Shown one piece after another: positions 1 to 7,165 of a DNA stretch of 19,821 nt; positions within the stretch are counted from its first letter, which is position 1; every line of letters begins with the position of its first letter. The translations under genes were made by a program, and so were the position numbers. Below the pieces are notes generated by a model. It was not told the origin of the DNA and did not search any database. It worked only from the letters and a program-made list of their open reading frames with translations. The DNA is from an uncultured Oscillospiraceae bacterium. GTDB lineage: Bacteria > Bacillota > Clostridia > Oscillospirales > Oscillospiraceae. The stretch is taken from positions 1-19,821 of the forward strand of contig CAKUIM010000036.1 in the NCBI GenBank assembly GCA_934660965.1. The letters are read 5' to 3'.

Positions 1-100
1 AGTGAATTCCCCCGGCCTTCGCCGCTGTCGCGGCGCCCCACCTGCGGTGGGGCCCCCGGCGTGGCCCCCTTCGCGGCTAACGCCGCGCGTTGGGCCACGC
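1..100. repeat. Palindromic repeat at left edge (same family as 19718-19790)
   Basis: Starts with AGTGAATTCC, then a hairpin GCCCCAC-ctgcg-GTGGGGC (35-53). A larger hairpin follows with outer arms CGTGGCCC (60-67) and GGGCCACG (92-99) and an inner stem CGCGGC-TAAC-GCCGCG (71-86). The AGTGAATTCC box and the GCCCCACCTGCGG(T/C)GGGGCC hairpin recur in the same orientation at 19718-19774. The GGCTAACGCC core also recurs in the composite element at 17651-17832. This looks like a genome-wide REP/MITE-type repeat; the family name is unknown to me. Confidence 0.7.
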
Positions 101-1271
101 CGAAGCGGTGCTGCTCGTCCGCGATGACAAGGCCCAGGTCATGGTAGACCACATCTTCGGAAAAGAGGGCGTGGGTGCCCACAATCACGTCCAGCTCTCC
201 CGCCGAGAGGGCGGAGAGAAGCGCGCGCCGGGGCGCCCCCTTCACCGAGCCGGTGAGCAGCCCCACCCGCACCCCCGCGGGGGCAAGCAGGGCGGACAGA
301 GTCCGGGCGTGCTGCTCCGCCAGCAGCTCCGTGGGGGCCATCATGGCGCACTGGCAGCCGTTCTGCGCCGCCGCCCAGGCGGCGAAGGCCGCCACCGCCG
401 TCTTGCCCGAGCCCACATCCCCCTGCACCAGGCGGTTCATAGCCCGGCCGGAGGAGAGGTCGGCGGCGATGTCCGCCATGGCCCGGCTCTGGGCAGCCGT
501 GGGCGCAAAGGGGAGCAGCGAGACAAACTCCGCCCGGCTGGCCTCAAGCCGCCGCCCGTCCCCGGCGCTGCGCCTCTCCTTCAAAAGGGCCAGGCCGCAG
601 GTGAGGGTGAGAAGCTCTTCAAAGATCATCCGCCGCCGGGCCAGCTCCAGCGCCCGGAAGTCCTCCGGATAGTGGATGTTCCGGTAGGCGTACTCCGCCT
701 GACACAGCCGGTGGGCAAGGCGCACATCCTCAGGGATGGTCTCCCGGATGCCGGCGGCGCACGCGTCCAGCGCCCGGCGGGTCAGCCCGGCAAGGAGGTT
801 GTTGGACACCCCGGCGGTCAGGTGGTACACCGGCATAATGAGCCCCGTCACTTTTTTCGCCCCGGCGCGCTCGAATACCGGGTTCGCCATGGCCCGGGCC
901 CGGCCCTGCGCCTCCGCCTTGCCGTAAAAAATATAGGTCTCCCCGGGCCGCAGGGCGTTTTTCACATAGGCCTGGTTAAAAAAGGTCAGGTGGAGCACCC
1001 CGGTGTCGTCCACCGCCCGGGCCTTGACAAGCTCCAGCCCGCGCCGCACGCGGCTGATGCGGGGCTCCTCCGCCACCATGGCGGCGACGCAGCAGCTCTC
1101 CCCCAGGGGGGCGTCCAGCACGCAGCGGCACTGCCGCCGGTCCTCATAGCGCTGTGGAAAATAGCCCAGCAGGTCGCCCACCCGGGTGAGCCCCAGGCGG
1201 GAAAGGGCCTTGGCCTTGGCCGGGCCGATGCCGGGCAGCGCGGTAAGGGGGTCGTTTCGCCCCAGGGCCAT
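1..1271 (-). CDS. recG: ATP-dependent DNA helicase RecG, N-terminal part (partial)
   Basis: RecG remodels stalled replication forks and branched recombination intermediates in the cytoplasm. Visible in order: an N-terminal helix-hairpin-helix/wedge start (LPGIGPAKAKAL), the OB-like wedge region, a Walker A motif GDVGSGKT (about 400-425), the MAPTELLAEQH motif, and a DEQH box in VIADEQHRFGVAQR (about 85-130). The start at 1271 follows a good GGAGGGG Shine-Dalgarno. Only about 424 codons lie in the window against roughly 680-700 for the family, so the C-terminal helicase lobe is absent. Real RecG similarity ends somewhere between 60 and 100. From there the frame stays open but reads through palindromic repeat DNA. 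Either the gene is interrupted by a repeat, or the window edge is an assembly boundary. Identity is secure; completeness is not. Confidence 0.93.
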   Translation of the reverse strand, partial: MALGRNDPLTALPGIGPAKAKALSRLGLTRVGDLLGYFPQRYEDRRQCRCVLDAPLGESCCVAAMVAEEPRISRVRRGLELVKARAVDDTGVLHLTFFNQAYVKNALRPGETYIFYGKAEAQGRARAMANPVFERAGAKKVTGLIMPVYHLTAGVSNNLLAGLTRRALDACAAGIRETIPEDVRLAHRLCQAEYAYRNIHYPEDFRALELARRRMIFEELLTLTCGLALLKERRSAGDGRRLEASRAEFVSLLPFAPTAAQSRAMADIAADLSSGRAMNRLVQGDVGSGKTAVAAFAAWAAAQNGCQCAMMAPTELLAEQHARTLSALLAPAGVRVGLLTGSVKGAPRRALLSALSAGELDVIVGTHALFSEDVVYHDLGLVIADEQHRFGVAQRAALAAKGATPGAPPQVGRRDSGEGRGNS

Positions 1272-1323
1272 GTCTGTCCCCTCCTGTCCTTTGGTTTTCT
1301 CCATTTTATCATAGTCCCGGCGC

Positions 1324-1361
1324 AAAAAACAGCCCCTTCCTCCCGCGGAGAAAGGGGCTGC
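1324..1361 (-). terminator. Intrinsic terminator after the ThyX-like gene
   Basis: On the minus strand, CAGCCCCTT and AAGGGGCTG pair around a short GC-rich loop and are followed by TTTTTT. It lies 20 bases after the stop of the ThyX-like gene and upstream of recG, so recG probably has its own promoter. I found only a weak -10-like TATGAT for it. Confidence 0.85.
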
Positions 1362-1379
1362 TTGTCAGAAGGTATTCAC

Positions 1380-2000
1380 TCAGCCGCAGGAGAGGATCAG
1401 CTCCCGGGCGTAGGGCAGGCTCTCGATGGCGCGGCAGAAGTCGTGCCACTCGGCCAGCTTGTGGGCGCGGCGGGCAAAATAGATGTTGGCCAGCACCTCG
1501 TAATTCATGGTCACGGTGCGCATCTGGTTGTAGCTTGTGGGCAGCAGCTGGATGAGGTCGTACCAGTCCGCCTTGTCCTTCGTCTCCAGATAGCGCGTGC
1601 GCACCCGCTCCAGATAGGCGATCCACCCCTCAAACTCCCGCCGGGTGTCCGGCGTCATGTGGTCGGTGGAAAAATCCTCCGGAGCAAAGGCCTTGGCGTG
1701 GATTTTGTGCATGGTGGAGGTGGAATTTGCCACCGTGCCCACCTTATAGGTGTCAAACTCCTTCCACCAGTAGAGGGGGGCGGTGATGTCCATGGACACC
1801 AGAATCTGCCGGATGAACTTCCGGTGGTCGCTGCCCGCCCGGCAAAGGCGCTGCCCCAGGGCCAGATCGTTCTCCCCCAGGACGTACTCCCCGGCCTCGT
1901 TATAGGCGCTGTCGCCGCGCGCCCAGCTGTTGAGGGGGTTTCGCGCCCCGCGGACGGCGTTTTCCAGATTCATGACGCTCACACGTTCCACTAAAATCAT
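1380..2000 (-). CDS. ThyX-like (flavin-dependent thymidylate synthase family) protein
   Basis: A 206-residue cytoplasmic protein. The central segment AGSDHRKFIRQILVSMDITA followed by PLYWWKEFDTYKVGTVANS (residues 55-93) and the C-terminal YNQMRTVTMNYE...FARRAHKLAEWHDF segment match my memory of clostridial proteins assigned to the ThyX family. ThyX makes dTMP from dUMP using FAD and methylene-tetrahydrofolate. However, the canonical RHRxxSxNExSxRY motif is not present: the aligned stretch is YKVGTVANSTSTMHK. Catalytic activity is therefore uncertain, and the protein may be a divergent paralogue. The start at 2000 is preceded by AAGGGGGA. It has its own promoter and terminator, so it is a single-gene unit between the gat operon and recG. 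Confidence 0.6.
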   Translation of the reverse strand: MILVERVSVMNLENAVRGARNPLNSWARGDSAYNEAGEYVLGENDLALGQRLCRAGSDHRKFIRQILVSMDITAPLYWWKEFDTYKVGTVANSTSTMHKIHAKAFAPEDFSTDHMTPDTRREFEGWIAYLERVRTRYLETKDKADWYDLIQLLPTSYNQMRTVTMNYEVLANIYFARRAHKLAEWHDFCRAIESLPYARELILSCG

Positions 2001-2085
2001 ATGGGGTCCCCCTTTTTCTCTGCCGTGGGCGCGCTTCCGCCCGCCGAAGCCGAGTCTGCCCCTGCCGGGCAGACGTATGATGTGA
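2001..2085 (-). promoter_or_regulatory. Structured 5' leader of the ThyX-like gene
   Basis: Downstream of the promoter the roughly 80-nt leader holds a perfect 8-bp hairpin GTCTGCCC/GGGCAGAC (2054-2061 with 2067-2074). A second, weaker hairpin GGCTTC/GAAGCG lies near 2030-2052. It is followed by the AAGGGGGA ribosome binding site. No U-tract follows either hairpin, so this is not a terminator. Function unknown. Confidence 0.4.
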
Positions 2086-2089
2086 CTCT

Positions 2090-2118
2090 ATCATACTATG
2101 TTCCCGGACATTTGACAA
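2090..2118 (-). promoter_or_regulatory. Sigma-A promoter for the ThyX-like gene
   Basis: The -35 TTGTCA (2113-2118) and -10 TATGAT (2090-2095) are separated by exactly 17 bases. It lies in the 152-base gap after gatB and gives the ThyX-like gene transcription independent of the T-box operon. Confidence 0.75.
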
Positions 2119-2152
2119 TAACAATGTTTTTCCGCCGGCACAAGAGTGCCCT

Positions 2153-3583
2153 TCAGCCCTCCAGGCGGCGGCGCAGCGCGGCGTTGACCAGCTTGGGGTC
2201 TGCCTTGCCCCGCAGCTCCCGCATGGTCTGGCCCACCAGGAACCCGAAGGCCTTCTCCCTGCCGCCCTTGAAGTCGGCCACCGACTGGGGGTTGGCGGCG
2301 AGAACCCGCTCCACCACCTCGCTCACAAGGCCGGTGTCCCGCACCTGCTCCAGGCCGTGGGCCGCCACATAGGCGTCCACGTCGCCGTCGTCGTCAAACA
2401 CTGCGGCGAACACCTTCACGGCGGTGTTGCGGTTGAGCCTGCCCTCCGCCACCAGGGCGATCAGCCGGGCCAGGGTAGGCGCGGTGAGCTTCATGTCCCG
2501 GGGCTCCATCCCCCGCTCGCCCAGCGCCCCCAGCACCTCGCCCATGATCCAGTTGGCCGCCTGCTTGGGGTCGGCCCTCAGGGCCACCGCGGCCTCAAAG
2601 AGATCGGCCAGCACCTTGTCCGAGGTGAGCATTTTGCAGTCGTACTCCGGAAGGCCGTACTGCGCCTGATACCGCGCCCGCTTTCCCTCCGCAAGCTCCG
2701 GCTGGGCGGCGCGCACGCCGTCAAGATATTCGTCCGTAAGCTCAATGGGCGGGATGTCCGGCTCGGGGAAATAGCGGTAGTCCTGGGCGTTCTCCTTGGA
2801 GCGCATGGCATAGGTGGCATCCTTGTTCTCGTCCCAGCGGCGGGTCTCCTGCACCACCCGGCGGCCCTCCTCGATGAGCTCGATCTGACGCTTTGCCTCG
2901 TAGCCGATGGCCCGGGCGATGGCCTTGAAGGAGTTGAGGTTCTTCATCTCCGTGCGGGTGCCAAGCTCCGCGCTGCCCAGGGGACGGACGGACAGGTTCA
3001 CGTCGCACCGCAGGGATCCCTCCTGCATCTTGCAGTCGGACACCCCCAGGTACTGCAGCGTCTCCTTGAGCTTTTCAAGGTAGGCGATGACCTCGTCGGC
3101 GGTGCGGAAATCCGGCTCGGTGACGATCTCGATAAGGGGCACGCCGCAGCGGTTGTAGTCCGCCCGGGTCTGGTCGATCCACGGGTCGTGGACCAGCTTG
3201 CCCGCGTCCTCCTCCATGTGGATTTCGTGGATGCGCACGGTCTTGTCCCCCGCCGCCGTCTGGATGGGCACCGCGCCGTCATGGCAGATGGGCAGGTAAA
3301 GCTGGCTGATCTGATAGGCCTTCGGAAGGTCGGGGTAGAAGTAGTTTTTCCGGTCGAACTTGCTGTATTTCGTGATGGAGCACCCCAGGGCCAGCCCCGC
3401 CTTCACCGCGAAATCCAGCACCGCGCGGTTCAAAACCGGCAGCGTCCCGGGCATGCCGGTGCACACCGGGCAGCAGTGGGTGTTGGGCGCGCCGCCGAAG
3501 GCGGTGGTGCAGCCGCAGAAGATCTTGGTTTTGGTGGCCAGCTCCACATGGGTTTCAAGGCCGATGACAGTCTCCCAGGTCAT
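2153..3583 (-). CDS. gatB: Asp/Glu-tRNA(Asn/Gln) amidotransferase subunit B
   Basis: GatB binds the misacylated tRNA, activates its Asp or Glu side chain with ATP, and receives ammonia from GatA. The 476-residue length is standard. The N-terminus WETVIGLETHVELATKTKIF is the family signature, followed by the CGC...CCPVC cysteines of the zinc site and the kinase-like cradle motif around YFYPDLPKAYQISQ. The C-terminal helical/YqeY-like tail ends in LVNAALRRRLEG. The start overlaps the gatA stop by 4 bases (ATGA), indicating translational coupling. It is the last gene of the aspS-gatC-gatA-gatB operon. I see no convincing U-tract terminator after it. Confidence 0.98.
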   Translation of the reverse strand: MTWETVIGLETHVELATKTKIFCGCTTAFGGAPNTHCCPVCTGMPGTLPVLNRAVLDFAVKAGLALGCSITKYSKFDRKNYFYPDLPKAYQISQLYLPICHDGAVPIQTAAGDKTVRIHEIHMEEDAGKLVHDPWIDQTRADYNRCGVPLIEIVTEPDFRTADEVIAYLEKLKETLQYLGVSDCKMQEGSLRCDVNLSVRPLGSAELGTRTEMKNLNSFKAIARAIGYEAKRQIELIEEGRRVVQETRRWDENKDATYAMRSKENAQDYRYFPEPDIPPIELTDEYLDGVRAAQPELAEGKRARYQAQYGLPEYDCKMLTSDKVLADLFEAAVALRADPKQAANWIMGEVLGALGERGMEPRDMKLTAPTLARLIALVAEGRLNRNTAVKVFAAVFDDDGDVDAYVAAHGLEQVRDTGLVSEVVERVLAANPQSVADFKGGREKAFGFLVGQTMRELRGKADPKLVNAALRRRLEG

Positions 3584-5046
3584 GCCCGCTCCCCTCCTTT
3601 CGGCGCCTTTTTGTGGTAGTCCGTATCCAGCTGGAAGGCGTGGGCGGCATTGAGAATCGTCCCCTCGCCGAAGTGGCGGCCGATGAGCTGCGCCCCGATG
3701 GGCAATCCCAGCTCATCGAAGCCGCAGGGCATGGACAGCGCCGGCAGCCCCGCCAGATTCACCGGCACGGTGTAAATGTCGCTCAGGTACATCTGGAGCG
3801 GGTCGGAAAGGCTCTCCCCCAGCCGGGGGGCCGTGGTGGGTGCCACCGGGGTAAGCAGGGCGTCGCACTGCCGGAAGGCCTCATCAAAGGCGGCCTTGAT
3901 GACCGCCTTGGCCTGGAGGGCTTTTTTGTAGTAGGCGTCGTAATAGCCGGTGGAGAGCACAAAGGTGCCCAGCAGAATCCGCCGCTTCACCTCCGCGCCG
4001 AAGCCCTGGGTGCGTGTCTGGCAGTAGAGGTCGGCAAGGCCGTTGTACTGCGCTGCCCGCCAGCCGTATTTCACCCCGTCAAACCGGGAGAGGTTGGAGG
4101 ACGCCTCGGCGGCGGCGATAATATAGTAGGCAGGCACCACATACTCCATCACCGGGAACCGGAGCTCCACAAGCTCCGCCCCCCGCTCCCGGAGCACATC
4201 CGCCGCAGCCAGCACGGCGGCGCGCACCTCGCCGGACAGGCCGTCGCCGAAGCAGTCGGCGGGCAGGCCGATCCTCATGCCCCGCACATCGCCGGTGAGC
4301 CCCGCGAGCAGCCGACCGTAGTCCCCGGCAAGGCTGGTGGAGTCCCGGCGGTCCTGCCCCTGGAGCGCGTCCAGCACGGCGGCGCAGTCGGCGGCGTCCC
4401 GGCACAGGGGGCCCATCTGGTCCAGGGAGGAGGCGTAGGCGATCAGGCCATAGCGGGAGACCGTACCGTAGGTGGGCTTCATGCCAGTGACGCCGCAGTA
4501 GGACGCGGGCTGCCGGATGGACCCGCCGGTGTCCGAGCCGACGGTGTACCAGCCAAGCCCGGCCGCCACCGCGGCGGCCGCCCCGCCGGAGGAGCCGCCC
4601 GGTACCCGTCCCTCGTCCCAGGGGTTGCGGACGGGGCCGTAATAGGACGTCTCGGTGGTGGAGCCCATGGCAAACTCGTCCATGTTGAGCTTGCCAAGGC
4701 TCACCGCCCCGGCGTCTGCAAGGCGCTCCACCACCGTGGCGTCATAGGGGGGCGCAAACTCCCCCAGAATTTTGGAGGCGCAGCTTGTTTTCACGTCCCG
4801 GGTGCAGATGTTGTCCTTGAGGGCCATGGGCACGCCGTACAGCGGGCTCTCCGCCGTTTTCACGCCCCCCTGCAACGCCCGGGCGCGCTCAATGGCCCGC
4901 TCTTCGGTAACGGTGATAAAGCTGTTGAGGGCCCCGTCCCGCGCCGCGATGGCATCCAGGGCGGCCCGGGCCGCTTCCTCGGCGGAGACCTCTCCCCGCC
5001 GGATGGCAGCGCCCAACTCCAGGGCGGTCAGTTTCTGCAATTCCAT
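3580..5046 (-). CDS. gatA: Asp/Glu-tRNA(Asn/Gln) amidotransferase subunit A
   Basis: GatA is the amidase that hydrolyses glutamine and channels ammonia to GatB. The Ser-cisSer-Lys catalytic triad is intact: Lys in GVPMALKDN, Ser in PGGSSGGAAAAVAAGL and Ser in GSDTGGSIRQPASYCG (residues 77, 152 and 176 from the ATG start). I chose ATG at 5046 (488 residues) because GAGGAGGGG sits 5-6 bases upstream. A GTG at 5052 in the same frame would lie inside that ribosome binding site. Spacing to gatC is 12 bases and the stop overlaps gatB, so the three subunits are made together. Confidence 0.98.
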   Translation of the reverse strand: MELQKLTALELGAAIRRGEVSAEEAARAALDAIAARDGALNSFITVTEERAIERARALQGGVKTAESPLYGVPMALKDNICTRDVKTSCASKILGEFAPPYDATVVERLADAGAVSLGKLNMDEFAMGSTTETSYYGPVRNPWDEGRVPGGSSGGAAAAVAAGLGWYTVGSDTGGSIRQPASYCGVTGMKPTYGTVSRYGLIAYASSLDQMGPLCRDAADCAAVLDALQGQDRRDSTSLAGDYGRLLAGLTGDVRGMRIGLPADCFGDGLSGEVRAAVLAAADVLRERGAELVELRFPVMEYVVPAYYIIAAAEASSNLSRFDGVKYGWRAAQYNGLADLYCQTRTQGFGAEVKRRILLGTFVLSTGYYDAYYKKALQAKAVIKAAFDEAFRQCDALLTPVAPTTAPRLGESLSDPLQMYLSDIYTVPVNLAGLPALSMPCGFDELGLPIGAQLIGRHFGEGTILNAAHAFQLDTDYHKKAPKGGERA

Positions 5047-5058
5047 CTTCACCCCTCC

Positions 5059-5349
5059 TCACTCCACAGCCTTCGGCACCAGGAAGGCCTCCGCGTCCGG
5101 CACCGGCGCATTCTTCAGCAGCACCGCGCGGTCATAGGACGGCTCCACCGCGTCCTCCCGGAGGACGTTCTTTACCGGAAACACGTGGCTCATGGGCTCC
5201 ACGCCGTCGGTGGGCAGCTTGGCGAGCACGTCCATGTACCCCACGATTTTTTCAAGCTCCCCGGCCATGGCCGCCTTTTCCTCCTCCGGCAGGGCAAGCC
5301 GGGAGAGCTGGGAGATATAATCCACCATTTCAGTCGTAATGCTCATCAT
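5059..5349 (-). CDS. gatC: Asp/Glu-tRNA(Asn/Gln) amidotransferase subunit C
   Basis: A 96-residue GatC, the small belt-like subunit that wraps and stabilises GatA against GatB. The family pattern is clear: a helical N-terminus (VDYISQLSRLALPEEEKAAM), the central LEKIVGYMDVLAKLPTDGVEP, and the C-terminal LREDAVEPSYDRAVLLKNAP tail. AAAGGA precedes the tandem ATGs at 5349/5346; either may be used. It sits 24 bases after aspS and 12 bases before gatA. Confidence 0.96.
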   Translation of the reverse strand: MMSITTEMVDYISQLSRLALPEEEKAAMAGELEKIVGYMDVLAKLPTDGVEPMSHVFPVKNVLREDAVEPSYDRAVLLKNAPVPDAEAFLVPKAVE

Positions 5350-5373
5350 ATCAGTCCTTTCATACTCCGTGCC

Positions 5374-6693
5374 TTACGGCTCCAGCCGGCTGCGGTCCCG
5401 GGGGAACAGGGAGGCATACCGCACGTTGTCAAGCCCCGCGAGCTTCATGGTCAGCCGCTCCAGCCCGATGCCCAGGCCGCCGTGGGGGGGCATGCCGTAT
5501 TTGTGAATCATGAGGTAGCTCTCAAACTCCGCGGGATCCATCCCCCGCTCCTCCATCTTGGCCACCTGCGCGGCATAGTCGTGGATGCGCTGCCCGCCGG
5601 TGGTCACCTCCATGCCCCGGAAGAGCAGGTCAAAGGAGAGGGTATATCTCGAATCCTCCGGGTCGTCCATGGCGTAGAAGGGACGCTTTTTCGAGGGGTA
5701 GTGGGTGACGAACACAAAGTCGCTGCCGTACTCCTCTTTGACATACTGGCCGATGTGGGCCTCCTCCTCCGGCTCTAAGTCGTAGGGGTCCCGGATCTGA
5801 TAGCCGTACTTCTCCGCGGCCAGGCGCTTGGCCTTGTCAAAGCGGATGCAGGGAATGCGGGCGGCGTCGGGCAGCACCGCGCCCAGCCGGGCAAGGTCGT
5901 CGGCGTACTCCCGCGCCAGCAGCTCCATGGCGTACCTGAGATAGCCCGTCTCCACCTCAATGATATCATAAAAGGAGTCGATATAGCCCATTTCCAGGTC
6001 AAGGCCGGTGTACTCGTTCAGGTGCCGGGCGGTGGAGTGCTTCTCCGCCCGGAACACCGGCCCCACCTCATATACCCGCTCGTACACCCCCACCATGGTC
6101 TGCTTATAGAACTGGGGGGACTGGGCCAGATAGGCTTTTTTCCCAAAATAGTCCAGCTTGAAGATGTTGGAGCCGCCCTCCGCCCCTGCATGGACGATTT
6201 TGGGCGTGTGAATTTCGGTGAAGCGCTCCTTGTGGAGGTAGTCCCGGAAGGCCCGCACCAGCCCCTCCTGAAGCCTGAACACCGAGCGGCGCTGCAAGTG
6301 GCGCAGGGCCACCGGCCGGAGGGCAAGCTCGGTATCCAGGTGCATGGAGAGACCGCGCTTGGCAATCGGCACCGGCATGGCCGCCGCCGGGCGGGAGAGC
6401 ACGGCAAGCGTCTCCACCCCGATCTCATAGCCGCCGGGGGCCCGGCCCTCCTCCCGGACCGTGCCGGTAAGCTCCACGGTGCACTCGTCACACAGGCCCT
6501 CGGGCAGGGCGCCAGGGTCGCACACGCACTGCACCGCCCCATCCGCCATGCGCAGGGTGAGAAAAGTGATGCCCCCCATGTCCCGCAGGGCGTGGACGGC
6601 GCCGTGGACGGCGACAGGCCGGTGATTCAGTCCGCCCCCCGCAATGTCGTGATATGTGGTTGTCGTTTTGCTCTCGCCGGTGACGAACTTCAT
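5374..6693 (-). CDS. aspS: Archaeal-type, probably non-discriminating aspartyl-tRNA synthetase
   Basis: A 439-residue class IIb synthetase, the length of archaeal-type AspRS and lacking the large GAD insertion of the roughly 590-residue bacterial enzyme. Visible are an OB-fold anticodon-binding domain (about 20-100), YLAQSPQFYKQ, motif 2 FRAEKHSTARHLNEY, and motif 3 GGLGIGLERLTMKLAGL with the terminal FPRDRSRLEP. By my alignment to the Thermococcus enzyme, its tRNA-Asp-discriminating Trp26 and Lys85 are replaced here by His34 and Pro86, the pair known from non-discriminating AspRS. It should charge both tRNA-Asp and tRNA-Asn, with the downstream GatCAB converting Asp-tRNA(Asn) to Asn-tRNA(Asn). 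First gene of the operon, controlled by a T-box leader. The start follows GAAGGAG. Confidence 0.95.
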   Translation of the reverse strand: MKFVTGESKTTTTYHDIAGGGLNHRPVAVHGAVHALRDMGGITFLTLRMADGAVQCVCDPGALPEGLCDECTVELTGTVREEGRAPGGYEIGVETLAVLSRPAAAMPVPIAKRGLSMHLDTELALRPVALRHLQRRSVFRLQEGLVRAFRDYLHKERFTEIHTPKIVHAGAEGGSNIFKLDYFGKKAYLAQSPQFYKQTMVGVYERVYEVGPVFRAEKHSTARHLNEYTGLDLEMGYIDSFYDIIEVETGYLRYAMELLAREYADDLARLGAVLPDAARIPCIRFDKAKRLAAEKYGYQIRDPYDLEPEEEAHIGQYVKEEYGSDFVFVTHYPSKKRPFYAMDDPEDSRYTLSFDLLFRGMEVTTGGQRIHDYAAQVAKMEERGMDPAEFESYLMIHKYGMPPHGGLGIGLERLTMKLAGLDNVRYASLFPRDRSRLEP

Positions 6694-6738
6694 ATTGATT
6701 CAACTCCTTCAAAAAAATCATGTGTGCTCCGCCCGGGG

Positions 6739-7030
6739 GCGGAAAACAAAAACGCCCCGGACCGCAGAAAACTGCGATCCGGGACGAAATCACCATAGAC
6801 GATTCCGCGGTACCACCCGCGTTGCCCCTCCAGCAAGGGGCCTCTTTCGAGCCCCTGTAACGTGGGGAGGACGGACGGCCCTACACCAACCACCCTTGGC
6901 GGTTCGAACCGTCGGCTCAGAAGCGTTGCGCCGTCTTGTCTTTCCGGGGCGGACTTTCAGTCGGTGGCCCGCGTTCTCTGTCGGATGCCGTAAGGGGCGG
7001 TCTTCGTCGATGCCTTTGCTTTATCAGATT
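6739..7030 (-). promoter_or_regulatory. T-box riboswitch leader of the aspS-gatCAB operon
   Basis: A T-box leader senses uncharged tRNA and antiterminates. The canonical T-box AACGCGGGTGGTACCGCGG lies at 6805-6823. Upstream in the RNA is Stem I with the conserved CAGAGA T-loop and the CGACUGAAAG apical loop, followed by a GGGGCUC-GAAA-GAGGCCCC stem III. A competing terminator follows at 6743-6783. Two specifier candidates exist: AAC (Asn, 6925-6927), placed just above a possible K-turn and GAAG:CUUC helix, and GAC (Asp, 6938-6940), in an AAAGACA context. The Stem I geometry I could draw favours AAC, but this is unproven. Confidence 0.93.
6743..6783 (-). terminator. T-box-controlled intrinsic terminator
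   Basis: The arms at 6756-6767 and 6772-6783 form a 12-bp stem with one G-U pair and a 4-base loop. On the minus strand they are followed by CGTTTTTGTTTTC. It lies between the T-box sequence and the aspS start, as expected for the regulated terminator of a T-box switch. Confidence 0.9.
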
Positions 7031-7036
7031 AAAGCC

Positions 7037-7065
7037 ATTGTACCCGCATTCCTCTTTTCTGTCAA
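7037..7065 (-). promoter_or_regulatory. Strong sigma-A promoter of the T-box operon
   Basis: A perfect -35 TTGACA (7060-7065) and -10 TACAAT (7037-7042) with 17-base spacing. Transcription should start near 7030, placing the whole T-box leader downstream. Confidence 0.9.
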
Positions 7066-7098
7066 CGGTTTTCTGTGCGCACCCTCCCCAATTTTTCT

Positions 7099-7128
7099 CT
7101 GGCACACGGCTGGCGGTTATGGTATTAT
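7099..7128 (+). promoter_or_regulatory. Probable promoter of the uracil-DNA glycosylase gene
   Basis: CTGGCA (7099-7104) and TATTAT (7123-7128) are spaced by 18 bases upstream of the gene, divergent from the T-box promoter. The -35 is imperfect. Confidence 0.45.
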
Positions 7129-7165
7129 TATCTAAAATAACCCTAAATTCCCCTGGGAGGGATGA

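Noticed and set aside
90..1994. Very long plus-strand open frame opposite recG and the ThyX-like gene
   Set aside because: It is the antisense shadow of two well-supported genes in GC-rich DNA; it has low-complexity Gly/His/Pro/Arg composition and no domain signature.
2120..2152. Hairpin GGCAC-tctt-GTGCC after gatB as a terminator
   Set aside because: The stem is only 5 bp and no U-tract follows on the minus strand.
3613..5778. 721-codon plus-strand open frame opposite gatA, gatC and aspS
   Set aside because: Antisense shadow caused by high third-position GC; there is no ribosome binding site or recognisable domain, while the minus-strand genes are certain.
6895..6915. GGTTCGAACC resembling a tRNA T-arm
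   Set aside because: It lies inside the T-box leader and no acceptor, D or anticodon arms surround it; it is most simply a leader stem-loop.
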